64,000 nucleotides of DNA from Kibdelosporangium aridum (GCF_900176515.1 NZ_FWXV01000005.1:495360-559359), one strand, 5' to 3'; positions 25,680 to 35,206 are shown, numbered from the stretch's first letter. The notes: generated by a model from the letters alone, not told the origin. Numbers and translations: made by a program.

Positions 25680-26537
25680 ATGCGAGTGCTGGTGACCGGC
25701 GCGACCGGGAACGTGGGGCGGCACGTGACAGCAGGCCTGGCCAAGGCGGGAGTTGAGGTGCGGGCGCTGTCCAGGGACCCGGCGCGGGCGAGACTGGCCA
25801 GCGCCGAGGTCGTCCAAGGGGATCTCACCAAGCCCGAGACTGTGCCGGTTGAGGACGTGGACAGGATGTTCCTGTTCCCGGAGCCCGCGACAGCCAAGGA
25901 AGTCGTCGAACGCGCCAAGCAAGCAGGCGTTCAGCGCATCGTGGTGCTCTCGTCGGGCGCGGTGACCGGCGGTTTCGACACGACGTTCCATCCGCCGGTG
26001 GAACAGGCCGTCGAGCAGTCCGGTCTGGAGTGGACACACATCCGCCCCGGCGAGTTCATGGCGAACAAGCTGTTCCTGTGGGGGGCGTCGATCCGGGCCG
26101 AGCGGGTGGTGCGGGACGCGAACCCGGACGCGGCGTGGTTCCCCGTGCACGAACAGGATGTCGCCGATGTGGCGCTGAAAGCCTTGCTGGAGGACGGTCA
26201 TCACGGCAAGGCGTACGACATCAACGGACCCGAGCTGATCAGCCTGCGTGACCAGGCGAAAGCCATCGGAGACGCACTCGGCGAAGAAGTGCGCTTCGAG
26301 GAGGTCACCCCGGCCGAAGCCCGCGAGATCTACCTGAAGCTGGGTGGGTTCGCCGCCGAAGCCGCGGACTTCCTGCTGGGCTTCACCGACTACGACGGCA
26401 ATCCGGCCGACCCGGCGCAAGCCGCGGACTTCGACCCGAGCCAGTTGGGCCCGCTACCCACCGCTCAGCCCGTGACGGGCAGCCCGCCGCGGACGTTCGC
26501 ACAGTGGGCACGGGATCGGGTCGACGACTTCCGTTAG
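25680..26537 (+). CDS. NmrA-like NAD(P)-binding oxidoreductase
   Basis: 285 aa. The N-terminal MRVLVTGATGNVGRHV is an atypical short-chain dehydrogenase Rossmann motif, followed by RALSRDPARA (nucleotide specificity loop) and FLFPEPATAKEVVERAKQAG. The family (NmrA/HSCARG, quinone reductase 2-like) includes NAD(P)H sensors and reductases without the classical YxxxK catalytic pair. AGGAGG lies just before the ATG. It is divergent from the TetR gene, whose probable target it is. Twenty bases downstream starts the large cyclase-STAND gene on the same strand, so read-through is possible. Confidence 0.88.
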   Translation: MRVLVTGATGNVGRHVTAGLAKAGVEVRALSRDPARARLASAEVVQGDLTKPETVPVEDVDRMFLFPEPATAKEVVERAKQAGVQRIVVLSSGAVTGGFDTTFHPPVEQAVEQSGLEWTHIRPGEFMANKLFLWGASIRAERVVRDANPDAAWFPVHEQDVADVALKALLEDGHHGKAYDINGPELISLRDQAKAIGDALGEEVRFEEVTPAEAREIYLKLGGFAAEAADFLLGFTDYDGNPADPAQAADFDPSQLGPLPTAQPVTGSPPRTFAQWARDRVDDFR

Positions 26538-26556
26538 AAATGCCACGCTTTCCCTT

Positions 26557-29232
26557 ATGGCCCATCACATGATCGTGGTGCTGGACATCGAGGGATTCGG
26601 CGATCGGCGAAGAACGAACCCGCACCAACGCGGCGTCCGCGATGGTTTGTACGACGTGGTCCGAACTTCCTTTGATGCCGTTGGCGTGCCGTGGGCTGAC
26701 TGCTATCACGAGGACCGTGGCGATGCGGTGTTCATCCTAGCACCGGCTTCGACGAGCAAGGCGGTGTTCGTTGAAGCGTTGCCCCACAGGCTGATTACCG
26801 CGCTGCGAGTGCACAACGACACCCATCCTGAGGCGCAGCGGATGCGGTTGCGGATGGCGTTGCACGCGGGCGAAGTCCAGTACGACGACCACGGGGTGGC
26901 CTCCTCGTCACTCAACTTGGCCTTTCGTTTGATAGACGCGCAACCGCTGAAGGCCGCGCTCGCCGCGTCGCCCGGCGTGCTGGCGTTGATCACGTCCGAC
27001 TGGTTCTTCGAGGACGTGGTGCGCCACACGCCGGGTGCGGCACCGGCTACTTACCGCCGGGTCAAGGTGGCCGAGAAGGAAACCAGCACGATCGCTTGGA
27101 TCACGCTTCCCGATCACCCCTATCCCGCCGAGCGACGGCGGCCCGTCGACAGGTCACTGGTGCCGCGTCAGCTTCCCTTGGCGATCAGGGACTTCACCGG
27201 TCGAGCGGATCATGTCGCTGCCCTCGACGACCTGATTCCGGCTGATGACGAAGCGCCAACAGTGGTGATCACAGCGATCGACGGGACAGCGGGAATCGGC
27301 AAGACCACCCTGGCCGTGCACTGGGCTCACCGCGTGCAGCACCGATTTCCGGACGGGACGCTGCACGTCAATCTCCGCGGTTGCGGTCCCGGTGCCCCGG
27401 CGACTCCAAGTCAGGTTCTTGACGGGTTCCTACGCGCTCTTGACGTTCCAGCGGAGAAGATGCCAGTCGGGATGGACGAGCAGGCGGCGTTGTATCGATC
27501 CTTACTGGACGGTCGGCGGATGCTGATCGTGTTGGACAACGCCAACAGTGCCGATCAGGTTCGGCCATTGCTACCTGGCGCGGCGGGGTGCATGGTGATC
27601 GTGACCAGTCGCGACAGCCTCACCGGACTCGTCGTCACCGAAGCCGCACACCGGCTGTCGCTCGACCTGCTCACTCCACCCGAAGCGCTCAACCTGGTCA
27701 CCGGAATCATTGGCACGGACCAAGCTGCGGCTGAACCAGAGGCTGTCGCTGAGCTCCTTCGGTTGTGTGCTCGGCTTCCGTTGGCGTTGCGGATCGCCGC
27801 GAGCAAAGTAGCGGCGCAGCGGCACACAACCGTGGCTGAGGTTGTCGCCGAACTGGCTAACGAGCATGGCCGACTGGATGTGCTCAGCTCTGGCGGTGAC
27901 GAAAGTGCTGCGGTGCGAGCGGTTTTCGACTGGTCTTATCAGCGCCTCACCGTAGACCAAGCACAGTTGTTCCGTCGGTTAGGCCTGCACCCCGGTCCCG
28001 ACCTGTCGTTACCTGCCGCTGCGGCAGTTGGCGAAGTCGACATGTCAGTCGCCCGGAGACTGCTCGACGACCTCACCGAAGCTCACTTGATTGAACCCAC
28101 CGCCAGAGAACGCTATCGCTTTCACGACTTGCTTCGCGCCTACGCGGCCGACCAAGCACACCGCCACGATCCCGAAGAAGATCGCGACCACGCGATGCGG
28201 ACTCTGCTCGCTTGGTACGCCCAAACCGCTTGTGCATCCGACCATTTGATAAATCCCAGCCACTATCGAATATCTCTCCGACTTCCTCCTCCGGCTCCTG
28301 CTTGCATCGCATTCCATAACCTTGCGCATGCTCTGGCCTGGTTGGAGGATGAACGCACGAATCTCCTTGCGGCGCTGCACGATGCGACGCAGCGAAAGCT
28401 CCACAGGCACGCTCTCCATCTCGCTGACGGCATGCGATTTCTGTTCTCATTGGGGAGCTGGGATGACGTCGTCGAAGTCGAGACGCTTGGCATCATGGCG
28501 GCCGGACACTGTGGAGACGCCAGCGCCGAGCGCTACTTTCTCACCAGACGCGGCGAGGCATTTGCCGACCAATATCGATGGGACGAGGCCTGGGCTGACT
28601 TCGAACATGCATTAACCACGGCCCGGGCGGCCGGCGACGCTGTCGGCGAAGGAATGACGCTCAACATGCTTGGTTTCCTGTGCTGTGAGCGTGGGGACTA
28701 CGAGCAGGCGCGGGCTTACCTTCTGCAAGGACTACCTTTGGTCCGGAACAAGCATCCTCTACGGTATGAGGCCATAATTCAGGGAGACCTCAGTCGCGCA
28801 TGTGCTGGGCTGGGGCTTTACCGGCAAGCCCTCGAACACGGTGAACGCAGCTTGGTTCTTCGCCGCCAGATAGGTGACAACAGGGGCGACCCTGAGGCCC
28901 TGTACCACTTGGCGCACGCATGGCAGGGGCTCGGTGAGCACGAGAAGGCCATCGGCCTTTGCCGACAAGGACTCGCTATCGGACGCGCGACCAGGAGTGA
29001 ATACACGATTGCTGTTGGCCGTGCCACCAGAACACTGGTTACTTCAGTCGCCGCACTGTTGGACACCCTCGCCGTCTCGCTGTACCACATTGGCAACACA
29101 GGCGAGGCCATCGCCTGTTGGCGCGAAGCTGTTGCTGTGCTGGAGGAGTCCGGTTACGAGCATCTCGTCGCGGAAGTCCGACAACATCTTCAACGCATCA
29201 GTCAGGCCGATGGCCCACTGCGCGGGCTGTGA
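26557..29232 (+). CDS. Class III cyclase-homology / NB-ARC / TPR STAND protein
   Basis: 891 aa. Residues 1-170 resemble a class III nucleotidyl cyclase domain: Asp10 in VVLDIEGFG and Asp56 in DRGDAVFI match the two metal-binding aspartates, and Asn120 and Arg124 in LNLAFRL match the transition-state pair. The linker has the AfsR-type LPLAIRDFTGR motif. An NB-ARC ATPase follows with Walker A GTAGIGKTT (about 244-252), Walker B RMLIVLDNA (about 321), VIVTSRDSL and LPLALRIA. A winged-helix region precedes tetratricopeptide repeats from about residue 590 to the end. Mycobacterial LuxR-type proteins combine cyclase, NB-ARC and TPR with a C-terminal DNA-binding domain; no such output domain is present here. 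It may be a signalling switch or a defence-type sensor. Confidence 0.85.
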   Translation: MAHHMIVVLDIEGFGDRRRTNPHQRGVRDGLYDVVRTSFDAVGVPWADCYHEDRGDAVFILAPASTSKAVFVEALPHRLITALRVHNDTHPEAQRMRLRMALHAGEVQYDDHGVASSSLNLAFRLIDAQPLKAALAASPGVLALITSDWFFEDVVRHTPGAAPATYRRVKVAEKETSTIAWITLPDHPYPAERRRPVDRSLVPRQLPLAIRDFTGRADHVAALDDLIPADDEAPTVVITAIDGTAGIGKTTLAVHWAHRVQHRFPDGTLHVNLRGCGPGAPATPSQVLDGFLRALDVPAEKMPVGMDEQAALYRSLLDGRRMLIVLDNANSADQVRPLLPGAAGCMVIVTSRDSLTGLVVTEAAHRLSLDLLTPPEALNLVTGIIGTDQAAAEPEAVAELLRLCARLPLALRIAASKVAAQRHTTVAEVVAELANEHGRLDVLSSGGDESAAVRAVFDWSYQRLTVDQAQLFRRLGLHPGPDLSLPAAAAVGEVDMSVARRLLDDLTEAHLIEPTARERYRFHDLLRAYAADQAHRHDPEEDRDHAMRTLLAWYAQTACASDHLINPSHYRISLRLPPPAPACIAFHNLAHALAWLEDERTNLLAALHDATQRKLHRHALHLADGMRFLFSLGSWDDVVEVETLGIMAAGHCGDASAERYFLTRRGEAFADQYRWDEAWADFEHALTTARAAGDAVGEGMTLNMLGFLCCERGDYEQARAYLLQGLPLVRNKHPLRYEAIIQGDLSRACAGLGLYRQALEHGERSLVLRRQIGDNRGDPEALYHLAHAWQGLGEHEKAIGLCRQGLAIGRATRSEYTIAVGRATRTLVTSVAALLDTLAVSLYHIGNTGEAIACWREAVAVLEESGYEHLVAEVRQHLQRISQADGPLRGL

Positions 29233-29263
29233 CGGGCAGTTCGTCACGGCCCGCGCAGTGGGC
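29213..29263. terminator. Bidirectional stem-loop terminator
   Basis: Arms 29213-29233 and 29243-29263 pair over 21 bp with a single T/C difference (a G-U pair in one transcript), with a 9-base loop. The STAND gene's stop codon is inside the left arm and the convergent ThuA/dehydrogenase gene ends 17 bp to the right. There is no T-tract on either side. Confidence 0.75.
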
Positions 29264-29279
29264 GCGGGGTCGGGTCGAG

Positions 29280-32200
29280 TTACGAGAACTCAACCCAGTT
29301 CAGGTTGATCAGACCTGTTGTTGGTCCATTCGGGACACCGGTGAACACGAGGTACAGCTTGTGTGTTCCGGCCGGTTGACTGACTGGCACGCTCTGGCTG
29401 GCGAACCCGTTGTTGCCGTTGGTCGCTGCCAGTGTCGCCGTGGCGACCAGCGGGCCGGTTGGGGAGTCCAGCCGCAGTTCGACGTTCGCTCGTGGTTGGC
29501 CCACGGTCGTCGCCGAACCGCCTGAGTACCGGAAGGTCACCGTGTTGGTCCCGCCGAGGTTGATCGGGTCGAAGGCGATGTGGTCGCCCACGTCGATCGC
29601 GTTGACGTGCAGGCCTGCCCCGGTGTCCGGGGTGATCGTGAAGTCGACGCCCTGCTTGATCGGGGCGAACTCGGCTTCCTGGCGGTGCAGCTGGATCTTG
29701 GCTTGGCTGATCGTCTCCAGTGGGGGCTGGCCGTTGGCGCCGAGGTCGGTGTACTTGGCGCTGATGCCACCCCATAGGTAGCCGCCGGCGTGATCAGCGC
29801 CGTCGGGCGGTGACGGCAACGTGCCGGAGCATCCGCTGGTCTCGGCTTGGCCGTGGCCGTGTTCGTCGTGCCCGAGTACGAACGACACCGTCACACGGTT
29901 GCAGTCGATCTGGCCGTCCTCGGGGTCGGTCACCGTCACCGTGAACGGGATCTGGTCGCCCCAGTTGAAGAACGAGCCTGCGACCGGGGACGTGACCGTG
30001 ACGGTGGGCGCTGTGTTGCCGACCGTGATGGTCCGCGTCAGCGACGTTGTCTTACCGCTGGAGTCGGTCACCGTGAGCTTCGCGTAGTACACCCCGTTGG
30101 CGGTGTACGTGTACGTCGCGTTCGGGTCGGCTGAGTCCACAGTGCCGTCGTTGGTGAAGTCCCAGGCGTACGAGATCGACTCACCCGGGTCGGGATCGTG
30201 CGTCCCGGCGCTGGAGAAGTTCACGGTCAACGGCGCCTGGCCGGACGTCGGTGTCGCGTCAAGCACCACGACAGGCGACCGCTTGCCCTTGACGTACCTG
30301 ATCACCGACAGCTGGGCGTCCGGGTTCGGCCGGAAGAAGCCGTCGCCGTACTCCAGCACGTACAACGAACCGTCCGGTCCGAACTCCATTTCCATCGGGT
30401 TGTCGAAGACGAACCCGGGCAGGAACTGTTCGACACCGGTCAGGTTGCCCTTGCCGTCCGTGCGCATCATGAACAGCTTGTCGCGGGTGAACTCACCGAA
30501 GACGACCGAGTTGTTGTAGTACTCGGGGAACTTCGTCTCCGACGTGGAGTTCTTGTCGTACTTGTAGATCGGGCCGCCGTGCGGGCCGACGCCACCCGTA
30601 CCGATCACCGGCCACTTGAAGTCACACGGCGTCGGCGGGTTCACCATGTACGAACCGGGGCACGGCGTGCGCGCCTCGTAGGTGTACCAGAACTGCGACG
30701 GCTGCACCGCTGGGAGCACGGTCCGTCCGGTGTTCTTCGGCGAGTTGTTCACCGGCGCGCCACAGTTGAACGGCTGGCCCGGCGTCCGTGTCGTGAAATC
30801 GAAGTCCACATAGGGCGATCCCGGCTGGGTGCAGAACGGCCACCCGTAGTTGCCCGCGGTCTTGGTGGCGAACCACTTCCCGGTGCCCTCCGGGCCACGC
30901 GTCGGCGATGACGTGCGGGAGTCGGGCGAATAGTCGGCCAGGTAGACCATTCCGGACGAGTCCACATCGAACCGGAACGGGTTGCGCAGACCCATCAGGA
31001 AGATCTCCGGCCGGGTCTTGTTGTCGAAGTCCTCGGCCTCTGGGAAGAGGTTGCCCTCCGGGATGGTGTACGTCCCGTTCGGACGGACCTTGATCCGCAA
31101 CAGCTTGCCGCGCAGGTCGTTGGTGTTGGCCGACGAGCGCTGCGCGTCGTAACCGGGGCCCTGGGTCGGCGCGTCGTTGATCGGCGTGTAGCCGTCCGAG
31201 CCACTGGCGTTGGTGTCGTCACCGGTGACCAGGTACAGGTTGCCCTTGCCGTCGAACTTGACCTTGCCTGCCACGTGGCAGCAGATGCCACGGTCCACGT
31301 CCACCCGCAGGATCTGCTGCTCGGTGGCCATGTCCAGGTGCGGCGTCGGCGTCTCGACCAGCTTCACGCGCGAGAGCTGGTTGTAGCCCTTGAACGCGTC
31401 CCACACCTTGGGGTCGTTGCTGGTCGCGGGCGCGTCACCCTCGTTGACACCCGGCGTGGCCGGGTTGTCGACCGGGGTGTTCAGCGGTGGCGCGTAGAAG
31501 ATGTAGACCCACTTGTTGTTCGCGAAGTCGGGGTCGATCGCGACCGACTGCAGCCCGTCCTCGTCGTGCGAGTACACCGGGATGGTGGTGATCACCGGGC
31601 TGGCCTTGGACTTGGGGTCGTACAGCCGGATCTGGCCGCCGCGGGTGTTGTGCAGCACGCGCCCGTCCGGCAGCACCGCGAGCGACATCGGCTCGCCGGG
31701 CTCGTCGTTGAGCGTGACCTTCTCGTAGTTGCCGAGCACGGTCGCGCCACAGTCACCCTCGACGACACCCGCCGCCCACTCGATGCCGCCAAGCAGGTGC
31801 TTGCGGAAGGCACCCTGCCGGTACGTCTCGATCGAGTGGCCGAGGCCGGTGTACCAGGAACGACCGCCGACGTGGTCCTGGCACCACGAGATCGGGTGGT
31901 CGAAGCCCATCGTGCCACCGGCGAACGACCGTTCGTCCACAGTGGCCAGAACGTGCTCGGAACCGCGCACGTTCTTCTCGAAGTTGTACCACTCCTCGGT
32001 CAGCGTGAGCGTCCGCGGCACGGTCTCGGTCGACGGGTGCGCGCGGTCAGCGACCTGCACGTTGCCCGCGCTGACGCCGGTCACACCGGCGACCTTGGAC
32101 CCGACGAGGTCACGGTAGAACGGCCAGTCCGGCTCGGTCTCCGCAGCCGCGTGGACACCGACCCAACCGCCACCGGCCCGGACGTAGGACTCGAAAGCGG

Positions 32201-32600
32201 CTTCCTGCGCGGGGTTGAGAACGTTGCCGACGGTGTTGAGGAACACCACGGCACGGAAGTTCGCCAGGTTCTCGGCAGTGAACGCGGCCGCGTCCTGCGT
32301 CACCGTGACCTGGAACCCGTTGTTGCCTGCCAGCGACCGGATGGTCTGCACACCATCCTGAATGGACGCACGGCGTGGCCCGTCGGTCTTGGTGAACACC
32401 AGGACCTTGTAGCTCGGTGGTTTGCGGACGTCGGAACGCAGCGATGCCGGGCCGTTCTGCTCGGCGACCAACGGCTCAGAGGTGTCCCGGACAGGGGGAG
32501 GTGCTGCGGTCGCGGGTGAACTGCCCACGAGCACGATGGATGAGGCGACAGCGAAGCCGGCCGCAGCGGCCAGCCAGCGTCGCCCAGACGAGCGAAGCAT
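29280..32600 (-). CDS. Secreted ThuA / PQQ-type sugar dehydrogenase / PKD / CBM protein
   Basis: 1106 aa with a Sec signal (LAAAAGFAVASSIVLVG, cleavage after ATAA). Residues about 60-275 are a ThuA domain (YKVLVFTKTDGPRRASIQDG; GGGWVGVHAAAETEPDWPFY), a class I glutamine amidotransferase-like fold linked to trehalose or disaccharide use. About 285-735 form a glucose/sorbosone dehydrogenase propeller (EPMSLAVLPDGRVLHNTRGG; GLRNPFRFDVDSSG). A PKD domain lies near 760-845 (HDPDPGESISYAWDFTNDG), then an Ig-like segment and a C-terminal CBM6-like beta-sandwich that probably binds polysaccharide. This composite occurs in actinomycetes that attack plant or fungal sugars. It lies 14 bp downstream of a Tat-exported isomerase-like gene, forming an operon. 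Confidence 0.88.
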   Translation of the reverse strand: MLRSSGRRWLAAAAGFAVASSIVLVGSSPATAAPPPVRDTSEPLVAEQNGPASLRSDVRKPPSYKVLVFTKTDGPRRASIQDGVQTIRSLAGNNGFQVTVTQDAAAFTAENLANFRAVVFLNTVGNVLNPAQEAAFESYVRAGGGWVGVHAAAETEPDWPFYRDLVGSKVAGVTGVSAGNVQVADRAHPSTETVPRTLTLTEEWYNFEKNVRGSEHVLATVDERSFAGGTMGFDHPISWCQDHVGGRSWYTGLGHSIETYRQGAFRKHLLGGIEWAAGVVEGDCGATVLGNYEKVTLNDEPGEPMSLAVLPDGRVLHNTRGGQIRLYDPKSKASPVITTIPVYSHDEDGLQSVAIDPDFANNKWVYIFYAPPLNTPVDNPATPGVNEGDAPATSNDPKVWDAFKGYNQLSRVKLVETPTPHLDMATEQQILRVDVDRGICCHVAGKVKFDGKGNLYLVTGDDTNASGSDGYTPINDAPTQGPGYDAQRSSANTNDLRGKLLRIKVRPNGTYTIPEGNLFPEAEDFDNKTRPEIFLMGLRNPFRFDVDSSGMVYLADYSPDSRTSSPTRGPEGTGKWFATKTAGNYGWPFCTQPGSPYVDFDFTTRTPGQPFNCGAPVNNSPKNTGRTVLPAVQPSQFWYTYEARTPCPGSYMVNPPTPCDFKWPVIGTGGVGPHGGPIYKYDKNSTSETKFPEYYNNSVVFGEFTRDKLFMMRTDGKGNLTGVEQFLPGFVFDNPMEMEFGPDGSLYVLEYGDGFFRPNPDAQLSVIRYVKGKRSPVVVLDATPTSGQAPLTVNFSSAGTHDPDPGESISYAWDFTNDGTVDSADPNATYTYTANGVYYAKLTVTDSSGKTTSLTRTITVGNTAPTVTVTSPVAGSFFNWGDQIPFTVTVTDPEDGQIDCNRVTVSFVLGHDEHGHGQAETSGCSGTLPSPPDGADHAGGYLWGGISAKYTDLGANGQPPLETISQAKIQLHRQEAEFAPIKQGVDFTITPDTGAGLHVNAIDVGDHIAFDPINLGGTNTVTFRYSGGSATTVGQPRANVELRLDSPTGPLVATATLAATNGNNGFASQSVPVSQPAGTHKLYLVFTGVPNGPTTGLINLNWVEFS

Positions 32601-32614
32601 AGGTGAGCGTCTCC

Positions 32615-33718
32615 TCAGCGGCGGCGGTAAATGGTCAGCTCGGACATGTTGGTGTAGCTCAGCGCGGCGAAGTCGAGCGACTGCGCCGGCGCGGTGGTGC
32701 CGCCGGGCGCGGTGTCCTGCTCCCAGTTCGCGTGGTGGAAGTCCTGCTCACCGATGGTCTGGAAGAACTGCTGGAAGTTGATGTCGCCCTCGCCGAACGG
32801 CACCATGTCGTGGCCGTTGGGCACGGCGGTGTTGCGGTTGCCGTCCTTGGCGTGGAACAGCGGGAACCGCAGCGGCTGTGGCGCGACGGTCAGAATCGGG
32901 TCGAACAGGGAGGTCTGCTGACGGCCCCAGCGGTCGGTGTACGTCTTGTGCTTGTAGCGCGCCACGTACGCCCAGAAGATGTCCAGCTCGAAGAAGACGT
33001 AACGGGGATCGGTCTTGTCGAAGAAGTACTCGAGACGCCGTTTCCCGGACGAACGCGTCGGCTTGCCGTTGGCGTCCAACGGGCCGGTGTCGAGCAGGAA
33101 GCTGTACGCGGCGTCGTGGTTGTGGGTGTAGAGCCGCAGGCCGCGTGCCCTCGCGCGGCGCCCCAGTTCGTTCCAGGTGTCCGCGGCGGCGTCCCAGTCG
33201 GCCTTGTAGGCGGTGTTGGTCGGGTCGCTGCCGGTGCCGATGTTCTTCATGCCCAGTTCCTGGGCGATGTCCATCTGCTGCTCGAACGTCGCGGGGTTGA
33301 TCTGGGTGTGCGTCCCGTTGGCGACCAGCCCGTTGTCGTCGAGGATCTTGCGGATCTCCTTCGGCGTGATCTGACGGCCGAGGATCTCGGTGCTCTGGTT
33401 GTAGCCGGCGAACTCGATCTCCTTGTAGCCGATCTCGGCAAGGCGGGCGAGGACCCGTTCGAATCCGTACGGCACTCCGCTGTTGTCCGGGGCCGCGCTG
33501 ATGCGGTCACGGACGCTGTACAGGATGATCCCGCGGTTGCGGGCCGGGATCAGCGGTTCGACGCGCAGGCCGCGTCCCCTGTCGTGATCGGTGTCCGCGA
33601 GTGCGGGCGTTGCCGTGGCGAGCACTGGTAAACCGGCTGCGCCGAGCACGGCGGCGGCTCCGGCGGACGCGGTGAACACGTCACGGCGGGTGAACCGTCT
33701 GTCCTGTTTTTCTTCCAT
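32615..33718 (-). CDS. Tat-exported sugar phosphate isomerase/epimerase-like TIM barrel
   Basis: 367 aa. The N-terminus contains a twin-arginine signal (TRRDVFTASAGAAAVLGAAG, cleavage after ALA). The mature protein matches AP endonuclease 2/xylose isomerase-like TIM barrels: GIILYSVRDRISAAPDN, EIGYKEIEFAGYN, LYTHNHDAAYSFL and FELDIFWAYVAR include metal-binding His, Glu and Asp positions. Exported relatives act on sugars or keto-sugars outside the cytoplasm. The ThuA/sugar dehydrogenase gene follows after 14 bp, so both proteins probably handle the same extracellular carbohydrate. ATG 33718 is used because the Tat motif lies at the normal distance; a longer form from 33775 is possible. Confidence 0.87.
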   Translation of the reverse strand: MEEKQDRRFTRRDVFTASAGAAAVLGAAGLPVLATATPALADTDHDRGRGLRVEPLIPARNRGIILYSVRDRISAAPDNSGVPYGFERVLARLAEIGYKEIEFAGYNQSTEILGRQITPKEIRKILDDNGLVANGTHTQINPATFEQQMDIAQELGMKNIGTGSDPTNTAYKADWDAAADTWNELGRRARARGLRLYTHNHDAAYSFLLDTGPLDANGKPTRSSGKRRLEYFFDKTDPRYVFFELDIFWAYVARYKHKTYTDRWGRQQTSLFDPILTVAPQPLRFPLFHAKDGNRNTAVPNGHDMVPFGEGDINFQQFFQTIGEQDFHHANWEQDTAPGGTTAPAQSLDFAALSYTNMSELTIYRRR

Positions 33719-33959
33719 GGCGAATAGCGCCTTTCTCAAACCGGGCGTGCGCATACTTCGGGCGGCTGACGACACCCATGGCGGCGGGCTTCAGACAACG
33801 ACCGGTCGTCTGACGCGGAGGAGGTACCTTCCTCCGTCAAGCAGTCAACGGATGTTAGCTACTTATGACGGACAAATGAAGACTTTCGCATCCGGCAGAC
33901 AGAAGTTTGGTCCAGTCGGGCGTACTTTTGCGTTACGCAGCGAAATCAGGGGAGGCGAA

Positions 33960-34868
33960 GTGGTCACGCATCCGATCGAACTGGCCGGTCTGGACCTGTT
34001 CGAGGTGTGGACTTCGGCCCAGCCGCTGAACGAAGTGTTCGACCCGTTCCGCTTCTCCCACCGGATGGCCGCCTACCGGGAGATGATCGACGCCACGAAC
34101 CGTGACGACCAGTTCGGCCCGGACAACCGGCGCAACCCCATGTGGGGCCTGATGTTCCAGCACCAATGGCAGTTCAGCAGTGGCCGGCTCGGCTGTCATG
34201 ACGATCGGATCGCCCCTGATTCCCCTTGGGGATACGGCAACTATGCACTGTGCGTGATCCCGTGGCTGGGTGCGACCGCGGCGGGCGTCGTGCCGCAGAT
34301 CGCGATCGCGCCGCCGCCCGCGCCCTCGCGGTTCGGCTACCGGCCGGAGGACTTTGGCTCTGCTGTCGGGGATTGGCGGTCCTACTTCGAGATGGTCATG
34401 GGGGACACCGACAACGAGACAGTCCGGTTCGCGCTGTGGAAGGCGCACAAGACGTCGCTGGACATCGTTGCCGAGAACCTCGTGGGCATCGACCCCGCAC
34501 CGTTCGCGCACGCCGAGCTGGAGTTCCTGCGAGGGTGGTGCCGGATGGTCGACTACCTCTGGGCGGCCGCGTGGCGCACCGACTTCGACTTCATGACCGA
34601 ATACGGTCTCGACATTCTGCCCGACCGGCTCCTCGGCCCGAACGCTGAACGGTTTCCGACGAAGGTTCACCACAATGTCCGCAATGTTGTTGCCCTTGCC
34701 CGCACGCCGAGGTGGCGGCATCGCCTGAACCTGCGGATGTGGCAACGGGTGATGCGGACAAAGGCCGCGAGGGACGAAGTGGTCACCATGCTCGACGCAC
34801 TGTTCAATCCCAACCCCGGCAACGCGGCCGCCCGGCGGCGAATGCTCGGTTACCTCCTGCGCTATTGA
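33960..34868 (+). CDS. LEG1 (DUF781)-like protein
   Basis: 302 aa from GTG 33960, preceded by AGGGGAGG. The stretch NPMWGLMFQHQWQFSSGRL followed by a WGYGNYALCVIPWLGA segment resembles the vertebrate LEG1 (liver-enriched gene 1, PF05612) signature, in which a WGLPLQ.GWQ..TGRL motif precedes a conserved N/Y-rich strand. Bacterial relatives exist in actinomycetes without known function. No signal peptide or membrane helix is evident from this start. ATG 33876 or 33852 would add 28-36 residues that look like AT-richer non-coding sequence. It is divergent from the isomerase-like gene and followed by a small hairpin. Confidence 0.65.
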   Translation: MVTHPIELAGLDLFEVWTSAQPLNEVFDPFRFSHRMAAYREMIDATNRDDQFGPDNRRNPMWGLMFQHQWQFSSGRLGCHDDRIAPDSPWGYGNYALCVIPWLGATAAGVVPQIAIAPPPAPSRFGYRPEDFGSAVGDWRSYFEMVMGDTDNETVRFALWKAHKTSLDIVAENLVGIDPAPFAHAELEFLRGWCRMVDYLWAAAWRTDFDFMTEYGLDILPDRLLGPNAERFPTKVHHNVRNVVALARTPRWRHRLNLRMWQRVMRTKAARDEVVTMLDALFNPNPGNAAARRRMLGYLLRY

Positions 34869-35206
34869 AGCCCTTTTGGAATGATCTTTTCGGGGCAAGA
34901 TCTTTACGCCGGTTAAGTGACGTCGTTACCGTGGTTGGTTCTTTCCACAGTGCCGCCGGAAATGGCGAATTGTCGTTGACGAACTGACCAGCTACGTTTT
35001 TCTGCGAACAACTTTTTCTGTGGTGAATAGCTGCACCAGGCCTTGTGTGGCATCTGCACGCGGAGCAGACTGTCCCAGGTCACACGTCTCATGGGTCAAC
35101 AGGGAACTGAACGGCGGCTGCCGGACGTGGTTCGTCCTCCGACGGTCTGACAATGCCGCACGCTCTCCTCGCCGCGAGGCGCAGCTTGTCGAGGAGTGAA
35201 TTATCC
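34869..35206. terminator. Intergenic region with a short hairpin after the LEG1-like gene
   Basis: GATCTT (34883-34888) and AAGATC (34897-34902) form a perfect 6-bp stem with an 8-base loop, followed by TTT, 15 bp after the LEG1-like stop; it may terminate that gene. The remaining roughly 300 bp are lower in GC and presumably hold the promoter of the metzincin gene. I see no further gene in it. Confidence 0.4.

Noticed and set aside
31275..32519. 414-codon plus-strand frame
   Set aside because: Antisense to the ThuA domain of the large secreted protein; no domain of its own.
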